Source of the DNA: Eopsaltria australis
Taxonomy: Eukaryota > Chordata > Aves > Passeriformes > Petroicidae
Length of the DNA stretch: 64,000 nt
Reading direction: 5' to 3'
Assembly (NCBI GenBank): GCA_034509425.1
Contig: JAVTVJ010000048.1
Coordinates: forward strand, 1,178,001 to 1,242,000
Positions within the stretch are counted from its first letter, which is position 1. Every line of letters starts with the position of its first letter. The notes under the pieces are model-generated. The model searched no databases and was not told where the DNA came from. It saw only the letters and a list, made by a program, of their open reading frames with translations. This document shows positions 1 through 10,636 of this stretch, piece by piece. The position numbers were made by a program, and so were the translations under genes.

Positions 1-959
1 ATCTGTTCGCTGTCTGCACATGAAAGCTGCGTAACCACGTCAACAGAGCTGGGATTTTTGCCTGATTGCAGCAATATTCCCATTTGTTGTTTTCCCTATT
101 AACCTCCCAGTGATGGAGCACGGAGATTAGGAAACGAGCCACATGAAAGAATTGTGAGTGATATTCCCTATCAGATCTGGCTCTTCCCGAGGTATGTCAG
201 AAATGAACCCTTCAGATGAGGGGAGGGTTATTCAGCAGAGTCCTTTAAAGCTCGGAATTCACGGGTCAGGACCAATGTGTCTCTTTCCTTCTCTCTCTTT
301 CAAAGAAGGATCTGAATAGAAGGGGACACGCTGACCTAGGAAATTACCTCCTCCTGGTGCTGGAGGAGAGGAGAGGCAGGAGGAAGAGGTCAGGAGTGTG
401 AAATGCTTTGGGGTTTGGACGTCGGAGGCTTCGAACTTCTGTTGCAACACGTTTGTTAAACAGCCCCAGCGATGAAAACCAGCTTTTTATCCTGCTCACA
501 GCCCCTTATCAGCCTCCCCATCTGATAACAGGAATCATGACTGGCTATTAAGTGTTCAACAGGAATAAAGGTGACCCCACGGTCCCCGTGGTGCTGGAAG
601 GAAAACCTTGGAAAGCATCTGAGGCTTGGCTTGGTGCAAAGCACAGCAACCACCAGCATCTGTTCCAATGGATCACGTCAAAAATACCCGACATTAAAGG
701 CAGGCAAGAGTTCTGGCAGCCCTAATTAACAGCAGGTTCTGCTTGGTTCGTGTTCCAATCGGCCTCGATTCAAATTCCAGATGGAAAGACTTCTAGGAAG
801 TACATTGGGATACTTTGGCAAGCCTGGAAAACCAGGCAGCGCCCACCTTGGCAAATCATTGCCACAGGGACAGCACTGCCCAGGCTGTGGAGGTCTGGCC
901 TGAGCAAATCTGTCACTGGATGGGGCAAAAGGGAGGGAATGATGGAAATTCTGAAAGGT
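1..959. other. Unique non-coding sequence, left flank
   Basis: No gene or known repeat is recognised. The short ORFs on both strands have no recognisable domain and end without splice support. The only structured spot is the inverted pair of GATA-type motifs listed separately at 506-528. Confidence 0.6.
506..528. promoter_or_regulatory. Possible paired GATA-factor site
   Basis: TTATCAG at 506-512 and CTGATAA at 522-528 are exact reverse complements separated by 9 bases. Each contains the WGATAR core bound by GATA factors. A pair in palindromic arrangement is compatible with a regulatory element, but 7-mers occur by chance and no conservation data are available. Confidence 0.2.
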
Positions 960-1115
960 TTGAGGTCACATTTGTGTCCAGCTCTGGCTCCTCAGCACAG
1001 CAGGGACAGGAGCTCCTGGAGCTGAGGAAGGGCCTGGAGCATCTCCGTGCCCAGGAAAGGCTGAGGGAGCTGGGGCTGCTCAGTCTCGAGAGGAGCCCCA
1101 GCTGAGAGGGGCCCT
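960..1115 (+). mobile_element. CR1 LINE fragment, 5' piece of a split element
   Basis: The stretch reads like the region of CR1 upstream of its 3' end: a block resembling TTGCGTCCAGCTCTGG, then AGGAAAGGCTGAGGGAGCTG at about 1057-1076, then a piece resembling the CAGCCTGGAGAAGAGG block. It stops at about 1115, where a decamer minisatellite begins, and CR1 sequence in the same orientation resumes after the array. The two CR1 parts are therefore probably one insertion. No ORF2 coding sequence survives. Confidence 0.75.
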
Positions 1116-1344
1116 CAGCCCTGGGTGTCCCTGAGTGTCCCTGAGTGTCTCTGAGTGTCCCTGAGTGTCTCTGAGTGTGCCTGTCCATCCTTGTCTATCC
1201 CTGTCCATCCCTGTGTGTCCCTGTCTGTCCCTGTCGATCCCTGTCTGTCCCTGTCCATCCCTGGGTGTCCCTGTGTGTTCCTGTGTGTCCCTGGATGTCC
1301 CTGTCCATCCCTGTGTGTCCCTGTGTGTCCCTGTGTGTCCTGTG
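1116..1344 (+). repeat. 10-bp minisatellite inside a CR1 element
   Basis: About 22 degenerate copies of a decamer of the form CTGTGTGTCC / CTGTCCATCC / CTGAGTGTCC. The first copies use CTGAG and later ones CTGTC or CTGTG, so variants are arranged in blocks. The strand is pyrimidine-rich. ORFs reading Cys-Pro-Ser-Leu repeats are simple translations of the array in several frames at once and are not proteins. Confidence 0.9.
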
Positions 1345-1660
1345 TGCAGGGAGGGTCAGGGCAGGGCTCAGGCTCTGCTCCGGGGCCCAGCAGTGGCACC
1401 AGAGGAAGGGGCAGGGACTGAGCCCAGCAATTCCCCTGCACAGGAGGCACAACTCCTGCCCTGGGCAGTGCCCAGCCCCGAACAGAGCCCAGAGAGGGCG
1501 TGGAGTCTCCTCCCTGAGGATATTCCAGAATTATCTGGATGTAACCCTGTGCCCTGTGCTCTGGGATGGCCCTGCTGGAGCAGGGAGGTGCCACCAGCTG
1601 CCCACTGTGCTCCCTTCCAGCCTGACCCATCCTGGGATTCTGGGATTTCTCAGTAGAGCA
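1345..1660 (+). mobile_element. CR1 LINE fragment, 3' piece of the split element
   Basis: After the decamer array the sequence resembles the CR1 3' region: the CCCAGAGAGGCTGTGGAGTC-type block appears at about 1488-1508, followed by a gapped GCTCTGGGATGGCCCTGCTGG block and a final CCTTCCAGCCTGACCC...TGGGATTCTGGGATTTC tail at about 1613-1652. The first 100 bases after the array are more diverged and could be filler or an older CR1 part. Orientation agrees with the piece at 960-1115. Confidence 0.7.
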
Positions 1661-3239
1661 AAAAGGGCTAAATCCCATAAAAATCAGTGATAAAACCTCC
1701 CAACACTCCAATCTTTTTGTGGAATCCCTCAGCAGTCTTTGCCCCGAAGCACTGGAAGAGCTTCTCCAGATGCTTCCATATCCCACTGAAATTTCAGACA
1801 CTTTAAAGTGGCTTTTTACCCTCAAAAAGGAAATATTCCAATATTTCCATTCTCTTTTATCAGTATTTTAATGGATTCCATTTTCTCAGCTCCTTTAAAA
1901 GACTGGATTTTTGTTGATGGAGGATGTCAGCCTGGGGTTATTTCATCTCTGAAGTTATGAAAGAAAAATAACAATAAAAAGTCGCAGGAGAATACCAAAT
2001 AAAGATTTTATGGAGAAGATCTTAATTTAGAAATCCTATTTTTATTTAAACAACGTAGCCTAAAAAAAACCTTTACCTGTGTGTAAAAATGAACTTGAAA
2101 GAGCAGCAGGAAACTCCATAGGAAATTAAATTTCCCAAAGGAATCTCCATGACCTTTTCCTGTTCTCTGTTTTGGACTGGGTGCCCAGGTACTGTTTTCT
2201 GGTTATAAATAATAAAATTGCATTTGCATTTTGTTTACTTCACTGAAAGAACACTTTTGATAATCCATGGCTTAAAAAGGGCTTCAGAATTACACAAAAG
2301 GCAGAGATTTAAGTAAATATTTTGCAATTGGAGGAATGTCGTGGTATTTTAAGTCCCTCCAAGTCTCCTCTCTTAAAATAATTAATTAAAAACAAATGAA
2401 AAAAAAAAGCCACAAACAAAACGAAAATTTAAATGCAAATGGTACAAAGGGAAAGAAAATAGAAGAGAATAAAAAGAAAATTTATGATCAAACTGGAAAT
2501 CAAATTGAAATAAAAATATTTTTATTTTAGCTATTAAAAGCCCCACAAAACAGCAACAAAGCCTTTCCATTTCCCTAAAGCAGAGATAATAAGGAAACAT
2601 TCCCTAAAAACAGCTTGGAAAAAAAAATTAAGCAGCTTGAGTCTTAATCATAATTAAAGCCCAGGCCTTATCAAATCAAAATTGTTTTAGTAGCTGTAGT
2701 GATAATTAATGAGGACATTTTTAAACCTTCAAAAATAATTAGAGATGGGATTAATCTGATTATTTGTAGGCAACAATACCCCAGATAATTCACTTGGTTA
2801 ATGATAATCGGTAGATGAAGATTAATTTAAAGGATTTCATGGGTGATTTGTCCGAAGGAGAGGTTGAAAATGGACATTTTTCTCCATTTGATTTAAGGGA
2901 GAGGCAGGATTTCGTGTTTGTATTTAAAGGTTTTCATGGGAAAAGCAGACAAGGCAAAAGGTTGGGAGATTGCAGTACTTGGAGTGTTGTCGTTCCCAGA
3001 AAACCGAGGAGTAATTGGGAATGTTCAGTTTTGGTGATTTCTCCTGGTCAAGGTTGTAACAAGTTCCTCAGAATGAGTGTCTGCCTCATCCATAAAATTC
3101 ACCTGGAATTTGTACAATTCTGAATGCGTTCAGTTTTATTCCTCAAATATTTTTTGTCGCAACTGAAAAAATGGAGGAGAGCAAAGGAAAATAACCTTAA
3201 GGATCCCAATTCCTCCTCCACTTTATTCCCAGCTGTCTG
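1661..3239. other. AT-rich unique sequence with a TAAT/ATTA-dense core
   Basis: No coding exon or known repeat is recognised. Base composition is strongly AT-rich with several A runs. Between about 2620 and 2830 there are at least ten TAAT or ATTA cores, the motif bound by many homeodomain proteins. This is described as a finding. Nothing else is visible in the stretch. Confidence 0.6.
2620..2830. promoter_or_regulatory. Candidate homeodomain-motif cluster
   Basis: Examples include CATAATTAAAG, GATAATTAATGAGG, AATAATTAGAG, GGATTAATCTGATTATT and GGTTAATGATAATCGG. The density is above that of the AT-rich surroundings by eye, and the stretch is not periodic, unlike the tandem repeats nearby. 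Developmental enhancers in vertebrates often look like this, but composition alone could explain it. Confidence 0.2.
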
Positions 3240-5722
3240 TAAAAACTGGGAAAACTGCCTGAAAAGAAAGGCTGAGTTACAGATTCCAGGATGACTCCTA
3301 CCAGTCATTCCACATCTCCAGACAGCTGGAAGTGGATTCATCGAGCTCCTGCTCCTCGTGTCCTTCCCTCCAAAAAAATCCGTTTCCAGAAACCTAGGAA
3401 ATGAAGAACTTGCATAGAAAATTCCTTGGAGAATTCCCCCGTGCTTCCAAGGCCTTCCTTGCTGGCAGGAGCTCTGTAATCATTTGATTGCTCTGCTATT
3501 AATCAATCTATCAATCAATTAATCAACCAATCAATTTAATCAAACAGATCAGAAAGAAACAGAAAAACTGTCTGAAAATAGAGCTCTGGAGTTCAGGATG
3601 ATTCTTCCAGCTCATCCCACATTTCCAACAGATCCTTTCCAGACAGTTGGAAGTCGATTCATCAAGCTCCTGTTCCTCGTTCCCTTTCCTGAAAAAAAAA
3701 AATCCATCTCCAAGAGCCCAGGGAATGAGGATCTTGTAAAAAACATTCCTTGGAGAATTCCCCCGTGCTTCCAAGGCCTTTCTGCTGGCAGGAGAATTGG
3801 AATCCATTGATTGCTCTGCTATGAATCAATCTATCAATCAATTAATCAAGTAAGCAATTTAATCAAACAGATCAGAAAGAAACAGAAAAACAGTCTGAAA
3901 AGAGAGCTCTGGAGTTCAGCTCATCCCACATTTCCAACAGATCCTTTCCAGACAGTTGGAAGTGGATTCATCGAGCTCCTGCTCCTCATGCCCTTCCCTC
4001 CAAAAAAATCGGTTTCCAGAAACCCAGGAAATGAAGAACTTGTAATGAAAATTCCTTGGAGAATTCCCCTGTGCTTCCAAGGCCTTCCTTGCTGGCAGGA
4101 GAATTGGAATCTTTTGATTGCTCTGCTATGAGTCAATCTATCAATCAATTAATCAACCAATCAATTTAATCAAACAAAGAAACAGAAAAACTGTCTGAAA
4201 ATAGAGCTCTGGAGTTCAGGATGATTCTTCCAGCTCATCCCACATTTCCAATAGATCCTTTCCAGACAGCTGGAAGTGGATTAATCAGACTCCTGTTCCT
4301 TGTGCCCTTCCCTCCAAAATAAATCCATCTCCAAGAACCCAGGGAATGAAGAACTTGCATAGAAAATTCCTTGGAGAATTCCCCTGTGTTTCCAAGTCCT
4401 TCCTTGCTGGCAGGAGCTCTGTAATCCTTTGATTGCTCTGCTATTAATCAATTTATCGAACAATTGAATCAAAAAAATCAGACAAAACCAGGAAAAGTGT
4501 GCAGAAAGGGAGACTGAGGTATGGATTTCAGGATGACTCCTCCAGCTCATCCCACATTTCCAGGAGGTCCTTTCCAAAGAGTTGGAAGTGGTTTCATCAA
4601 ACTTCCTCGTTCCCTTTCCTCAAAAAAAAAAAAAAAAAAAAAAAAATCCATTTCCAAGAGCCCAGGGAATGAGGATCTTGTAAAAAAAAATTCCTTGGAG
4701 AATTCCCCCGTGCTTCCAAGGCCTTCCTTGCTGGCAGGAGAATTGGAATCTTTTGATTGCTCTGCTATGAGTCAATCTATCAATCAATTAATCAACCAAT
4801 CAATTTAATCAAACAAAGAAACAGAAAAACTGTCTGAAAATAGAGCTCTGGAGTTCAGGATGATTCTTCCAGCTCATCCCACATTTCCAATAGATCCTTT
4901 CCAGACAGCTGGAAGTGGATTAATCAGACTCCTGTTCCTTGTGCCCTTCCCTCCAAAATAAATCCATCTCCAAGAACCCAGGGAATGAAGAACTTGCATA
5001 GAAAATTCCTTGGAGAATTCCCCTGTGTTTCCAAGTCCTTCCTTGCTGGCAGGAGCTCTGTAATCCTTTGATTGCTCTGCTATTAATCAATTTATCGAAC
5101 AATTGAATCAAAAAAATCAGACAAAACCAGGAAAAGTGTGCAGAAAGGGAGACTGAGGTATGGATTTCAGGATGACTCCTCCAGCTCATCCCACATTTCC
5201 AGGAGGTCCTTTCCAAAGAGTTGGAAGTGGTTTCATCAAACTTCCTCGTTCCCTTTCCTCAAAAAAAAAAAAAAAAAAAAAAAAATCCATTTCCAAGAGC
5301 CCAGGGAATGAGGATCTTGTAAAAAAAAATTCCTTGGAGAATTCCCCCGTGCTTCCAAGGCCTTCCTTGCTGGCAGGAGAATTGGAATCTTTTGATTGCT
5401 CTGCTATGAGTCAATCTATCAATCAATTAATCAACCAATCAATTTAATCAAACAAAGAAACAGAAAAACTGTCTGAAAAGAGAGCTCTGGAGTTCAGGAT
5501 GATTCTTCCAGCTCATCCCACATTTCCAACAGATCCTTTCCAGACAGTTGGAGGTGGATTCATCGAGCTCCTGTTCCTCATGCCCTTCCCTCCAAAATAA
5601 ATCCAAGAGCCTGGGGAATGAAGAACTTCTATAGAAAATTCCTTAGAGAATTTCGCCGTGCTTCCAAGGCCTTTCTGCTGGCAGGAGAATTGGAATCCTT
5701 TGATTGCTCCGCTATGAATCAA
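3240..5722. repeat. Satellite-like array, unit about 310-327 bp, about 8 copies
   Basis: Monomers restart at about 3284, 3594, 3910, 4215, 4528, 4855, 5167 and 5494, each with a GGATGA(T/C)TC(T/C)TCC block, a CCTTTCCAGACAG-like block, the TTCCTTGGAGAATTCCCC block, a CTTCCAAGGCCTT block and a run of ATCA/ATTA tetramers near TCAATCTATCAATCAATTAA. Two monomer types can be told apart by the segment before the start (AAACTGTCTGAAAA versus AGTGTGCAGAAAGG). The last four monomers alternate type, and a 639-bp two-monomer block is duplicated without any difference that I can see. I do not recognise the monomer as a known element. The ORFs inside repeat with the array and have no known domain. Confidence 0.92.
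4092..5480. repeat. Perfect 639-bp dimer duplication within the array
   Basis: Sequence from about 4092 to 4839 recurs 639 bases downstream with no mismatch by eye, including an A25 homopolymer at 4622-4646 and again at 5261-5285, and a second A9 run. Identity ends where AAAATAGAG becomes AAAAGAGAG at about 5477. Identical homopolymer lengths imply either a very recent duplication or an assembly duplication. Confidence 0.88.
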
Positions 5723-6334
5723 TTTAACGGGAATACGGTCACGCTCGTGGCTATGAGGTCACCTTGGGTGAGCAGCTGAAGCGTGGAATGACCTCAGACC
5801 TCACTAAAGGGGATTTTGGAGAATTTCCATGTTTTCCTTACGTCTTGGAGAAGCCCGCAGAGGGGCAGGTGGGGGGAAAGCTTTGCCGAGGGTTTTGTCC
5901 GTCGGTTTTGCTCTTATCCCGTTCCATCAAACACCTGTTGGGCTCTTGGAAAGTTTTCCTGGGAGTGGAAGAAACGTGACAAATTTCCTCTTGGAAAACA
6001 GGGAGGGAATGGTGTGGAAAACAGACTCCAGGCAGAATTAATCTGGGATCTCAGCGGGGGTAAAGCTCCCTCGCACGAACATGGAAATCAGGAGTTGAAT
6101 TGGAGATGGATTTGTAGCAGGTCAGTTCAGCCATAAATTCTGGGATCAAATCCTGGCAAATTCCCTGATCTCCTGGATGTTCAGCTGGATTAATCCCAGT
6201 GCCAGGTATTTTACTGGACACGAACATAAATTGGATTTCCACACCTTTATTTTCTGGGTATTATCTCAGCTCATTTGAAGAAGTGCTTTAAAATACACAG
6301 GGATTTTTTGTATTGCATTATTCACTAATAACAG
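5723..6334. other. Unique sequence between arrays
   Basis: Mixed-composition sequence with three overlapping short ORFs at 5764-6136. None shows a domain, and they overlap in different frames, so none is called as a gene. No repeat recognised. Confidence 0.55.
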
Positions 6335-6435
6335 AGTTTTATTGGTATTTATAATTATTTTATAATTATTTTATTATTATTATTTTATTATTTTATTATT
6401 ATTTTATTATTACGCTTACTTTATTATTGTTTTAA
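6335..6435. repeat. ATT/ATTTT simple repeat
   Basis: Imperfect run of ATTATT and TTTTATT units within an AT-rich stretch. Ordinary low-complexity DNA. Confidence 0.85.
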
Positions 6436-6949
6436 CTCTATTAAGGTCAAATCTTATGGATTTGTTCAATCTGGGTTTAAAAGCAGGGAAAAAATATCTC
6501 TTTTAGTTGTTTTTTGCTAAATGCTTTGCCTTTGATTGGAAAAATATTTTTTAATCCTTTACATTCCATAAAATGAAATTTCCCTAAAAGAAACGTGCAG
6601 GAGAAAAAGCATTAAAAATTTTTTCCAGGCTTGAAATAAATTGGGAAAGAGCCTTTCCTGAAATATAAAACCAAAAATGTATTTATTCTGTTGGAAGAAA
6701 GTTCACATTATTGGGAATTTTGATTTTCCCACTGATTTCTCAACCTGTTTCAAGTCAAGACAAATGAATTCAGGGGGAAAAAACGGAATTAATTTCTTCA
6801 GATTTCTAAAAAAAGATCTCCATTGGCAATTGAAAAAAATAAACCAATTTGAACACCTTCTGTATCCATTTATATTTTATAATCTGTTTTTTTTTTTCCG
6901 TTGTGAGCACATTAAATTGTGGCTTTCAAAGCAAAAAAAAAAGTAATCC
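6436..6949. other. AT-rich unique sequence
   Basis: No gene or known repeat seen. An 89-residue ORF at 6677-6946 (+) is Phe/Asn/Lys-rich, as expected from AT-rich DNA. A T10 run lies near 6889. Confidence 0.55.
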
Positions 6950-7592
6950 ATAATATGAAATATTGCAATAATTCATAATTTGAAATATTGAAATAATTAT
7001 TGAAATATTGAAATATTGAAATATTGAAATATCGAAATAATGAAATAATGAAATAATGAAATAATGAAATAATGAAGTAATGAAATATTGAAATATCAAA
7101 ATATCGAAATATTGAAATATCAAAATATTGAAATACTGAAATATTGAAATATTGAAATAATATCAAAATATCAAAATATTGAAATAATGAAATGATGAAA
7201 TAATGAAATATTTTAATATTGAAATATTGAAATATTGAAATATTGAAATAATGAAATAATGAAATAATGAAATAATGAAATAATGAAATAATGAAATAAT
7301 GAAATAATGAAATATTGAAATATCAAAATATCGAAATATTGAAATATCAAAATATTGAAATACTGAAATATTGAAATATTGAAATGTTGAAATATTGAAA
7401 TATTGAAATAATATCAAAATATCAAAATATTGAAATAATGAAATAATGAAATAATGAAACAATGAAATAATGAAATAATGAAATAATGAAATAATGAAAT
7501 ATTTTAATATTGAAGTATTGAAATATTGAAATATCAAAATATCAAAATATCAAAAGATTGAAATAATGAAATATTGAAATATTTGAAATACA
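6950..7592. repeat. AT-rich 8-bp minisatellite with block structure
   Basis: The array is built from octamers GAAATATT, GAAATAAT, GAAATATC and AAAATATC. Runs of one variant alternate with runs of another, and a complex block that includes AATATCGAAATATTG followed by AATACTGAAATATTG occurs at about 7100 and again 227 bases later. That is a higher-order duplication laid over the octamer period. The ORFs reading Ile-Ser-Leu-Phe-His-Tyr-Phe on the - strand are translations of the array. Confidence 0.95.
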
Positions 7593-8371
7593 GACCAGTA
7601 TCTGCACCAAAATTTCCTCTTTTCTCCTGATTTTTCCTGCCTGTTCCACGAGATCCTTTCAATTCAGATTAACAGGGATTACAGACATTCCAAACCTGGC
7701 TGGAGCTTGGGTCAGGATCCTCTCCCCAACCCCAGACTGGGAAGTGCAGGGGGAAAAAGCAAAATAAATTCAGTGTCGAGTTCCTTTTCCCCACCACGCC
7801 CTCCCAACTTTCAGCCATGGACTTTATGGACTTCCTTGGATAATCCGGGTTAATTCCCAGCTGGATTTCCCCCCTGTGATGTGGCCTAGCCCCATTTCAG
7901 TGCATTCCTGGTTTTCCTTTCAGCACATCTGGATCCACTCCCTTTTTCCAGAGGAGCCTGAGGAATTGCTGCCTTTTGCCTCCTGATCCCACAGAATTGT
8001 GCAAAGAGGATTTCAGAATCCGCTTGTCTTTTATCCCTGTCTGTAATCCTGATCCACCTCTGCTTCCTTGCCTTGAATTCCATTTTTTTTTCACTGTGTC
8101 CATGTATTTTTTCACCATTTACACTCAGATTTTGAGCGAGTTTAAAACGATGAATAAAGCATTTCAGATTTTAATTGATGTTTTTATTAAAAAAGGGCAA
8201 TTACAGCTTTTTAATAAGAACACAATTACAGAAAAAAAATGTGACCAAAATAAGGTTTATTAGATGAGCTTTGTAAACCTTTTTTTTATTGGATCCAGGG
8301 AAATTAAGAGGGATTGATTTTAGAAAGGAACATTGATGGACTGCAGAGTTTCCCAGGACATCTTCCACAAG
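7593..8371. other. Unique sequence
   Basis: No gene recognised. The right part (8080-8300) is AT-rich with T8 and A8 runs. ORFs at 7886-8118 (-) overlap in two frames without a recognisable domain. Confidence 0.55.
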
Positions 8372-8820
8372 AGTCATGGAATCATGGAATAGTTTGGGTT
8401 GGAAGGAACCTTAAAAATCACCCATCCCACCCCTGCCATGGGCAGGGACCTCCCCCTGTCCCAGGCTGCTCCAAGCCCTTTCCAACCTGGCCTTGGGCAC
8501 TGCCAGGGATCCAGGGGCAGCCACAGCAAATCTGGGAATCCATTTCAGGGCCTTCCCACTCTCCCAGACAGGAATTCCTTCCCAATATCCCATCTAAATC
8601 TACTCTCTTACAATTTGAACCAAATCCCCTCATCCTGTCCCTCCATGCCTTGTCCCCAGTCCCTCTCCAGCTCTCCTGGAGCCCCTTCAGGCCCTGCAAG
8701 GGGCTCTGAGCTCTCCCTGGATCCTTCTCCTCTCCAGGGGAACATTCCCAGCTCTCCCAGCCTGGCTCCAGAGCAGAGGGACTCCAGCCCTGGAACATCT
8801 CTGGGACCTCCTCTGGAGAA
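8372..8820 (-). mobile_element. CR1 LINE fragment, about 450 bp
   Basis: Read on the - strand this is a CR1 3' end. On the + strand it begins with the reversed tail (TCATGGAATCATGGAATAG), then GGTTGGAAGGAACCTTAAAA, GCCATGGGCAGGGACC, GGCCTTGGGCACTGCCAGGG, CCAGGGGCAGCCACAGCAAA and, further in, CATGCCTTGTCCCCAGTCC and CTCTCCAGGGG. It is one of the longest copies in the window and is 5'-truncated at about 8820. It has no coding capacity. Confidence 0.93.
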
Positions 8821-9469
8821 TTGTTCAGAGATCTTCCTTTATTTCTTGACTCAAAGGAAAAAAAATTTAAAATAATAATTTCATGTTAGAAAAAGCTGCC
8901 ACAGATTAAACACAACTCACTACCTTGACATGGGATTTAAAGACTCAACATCCAACTGCTCCATCAGTTTTCCCCATAGCTGTTTTAATGTGGAAAAATG
9001 GATGTGTGGCATTTCTCTGACTACGAATTTCAGGGAGAAAAAAAAAAACAACCCAATCTGATTCCAATCATCCTGGAGAAATGCACTGTAACATCATCGG
9101 GTCATATTTTATGGACTAAAACTCCTGTAACCAGAGCCTGAATTTGCTATCAGTTGGTGGATCCTTCCCAACTTTTTTTTTTCCCCATGTTTTTAATCAA
9201 AAGCCCTCAATTTCCTACTCCATATCAAAGTCAAGCCCCCGAGGACATTTCCTCGATTAAGCAAAGACATTTTTAGCTCAGCGCTTGGCAGGAGAAAAAT
9301 CGTCCACGACGATCGATCCCAGAGAGCTCCGCAGGTTAGAAAAATGTTTGGACGAAGGGAGAAGGCAATAAAAATAATAATAAATTGCATCTGGCTCGAT
9401 AACCTCCCTGCCAACATCCTCAGCCAGCTGGAAATGGAAATGGGAATGATAGGAAGCTCTGGATGTTCA
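8821..9469. other. Unique sequence before the 112-bp array
   Basis: No gene or dispersed repeat recognised. A10 at about 9040 and T9 at about 9173 are simple homopolymers. A 74-residue ORF on the - strand has no recognisable domain. Confidence 0.55.
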
Positions 9470-10378
9470 GCGGTAACTGAGACTTCAAGGAAAAATAATG
9501 TCCAGTAAATACTGAAAATACGACTTGGTGATCAGGGGTTTTTTTAGCAAGCAGAGTGTAAAAAGTGCCTGTAAAATGCAAAATTTCCAATTTTTCAAGG
9601 AAAAAGTAATGTCCAGTAAATATTGGAAATACGACTTGGTGATCAAGGGGCTTTTTTAGTGGTAAGAGTCTAAAAAGTGCCTGTAAAATGTAAAGTTTCC
9701 AATTTTTCAAGGCAAAATAATGTTCAGTAAATACTGGAAATATGACTTGGTGATAAAGGGGGATTTTTTAGCAAGCAGAGTGCAAAAAGTGCCTGTAAAA
9801 TGCAAAAATTTCCAATTTTTCGAGGAAAAATAATGTCCAGTAAATATTGGAAATACGACTTGGTGATCGGGGGGGATTTTTAGCAAGCAGAGTCTAAAAA
9901 GTACCTGTAAAATGTAAAGTTTCCAATTTTTTGAGGAAAAATAATGTCCAGTAAATACTGAAAATACGACTTGGTGATCAGGGTTTTTTTTAGCAAGCAG
10001 AGTGTAAAAAGTGCCTGTAAAATGCAAAGTTTCCAATTTTTCAAGGAAAAATAATGTCCAGTAAATACTGGAAATATGACTTGGTGATCAGGGGGGATTT
10101 TTGAGTGGTAAGAGTCTAAAAAGTGCCTGTAAAATGTAAAGTTTCCAATTTTTCAAGGCAAAATAATGTTCAGTAAATACTGGAAATACGACTTGGTGAT
10201 CAGGGGGGATTTTTTAGCAAGCAGAGTGTAAAAAGTGCCTGTAAAATGCAAAAATTTCCAATTTTTCGAGGAAAAATAATGTTCAGTAAATATTGGAAAT
10301 ACGACTTGGTGATCAGGGGGGATTTTTTAGCAAGCAGAGTCTAAAAAGTGCCTGTAAAACACAAAGTTTCCATTTTTT
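9470..10378. repeat. 112-bp tandem array, 8 copies, four-monomer higher-order repeat
   Basis: Using the G of TAATG(T/C) as anchor, monomers sit at 9500, 9611, 9722, 9835, 9946, 10056, 10168 and 10281, so units are 110-113 bp. Monomer variants (AAGGAAAAATAATGTCC; GTGGTAAGAGTCT; AAGGCAAAATAATGTTC; GAGGAAAAATAATG with ATTGG) recur in the same order every four units. The spacing between matching monomers is 445-446 bp. The array therefore arose by amplification of one monomer, divergence, and then duplication of a four-unit block. Monomer origin unknown. Confidence 0.93.
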
Positions 10379-10523
10379 CTATGGGAAAAGCTGATGATGT
10401 TGACCGGAATAGCTGGGTCATGGATATGAAATCATGGATAAAGGATCCAATTGGAGATGGGAGGTCAGGTTTTGACATCAGTCATGGTGGGAGGTTACAG
10501 GTGCCGAACATCTCCTTTTTTTC

Positions 10524-10636
10524 ATAGGATCTCAAAATCCTGGAATGATTCGGGTTGGAAGATCCTTAAAGATCATCCAGCTCCACCCTTGCCATGGGCA
10601 GGGCCACCTCCCACCATCCCAGGTTGCTCTGCTGGG
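10524..10636 (-). mobile_element. CR1 LINE fragment, short 3' end
   Basis: On the + strand the reversed CR1 tail is followed by GGTTGGAAGATCCTTAAAGA, a CCAGCTCCACCCTTGCCATG block and GGGCAGGGCCACCTCCCACC. Match is lost at about 10636, so only some 110 bp of the 3' end is present. Confidence 0.85.

Noticed and set aside
1115..1825. 236-residue - strand ORF with His-Arg-Asp-Thr-Gln repeats
   Set aside because: Translation of the decamer minisatellite and CR1; parallel ORFs are open in other frames.
4600..4650. A25 run as the poly(A) tail of a retropseudogene
   Set aside because: The run lies inside the tandem monomer and is present in the same place in the duplicated copy. No cDNA-like sequence precedes it.
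4281..5447. Repeated identical ORFs of 95 and 98 residues
   Set aside because: They recur only because the 639-bp dimer is duplicated. No domain, and overlapping ORFs run on both strands.
9470..10378. CRISPR-like spacing of direct repeats
   Set aside because: The whole 112-bp monomer is repeated with no unique spacers, and the genome is vertebrate.
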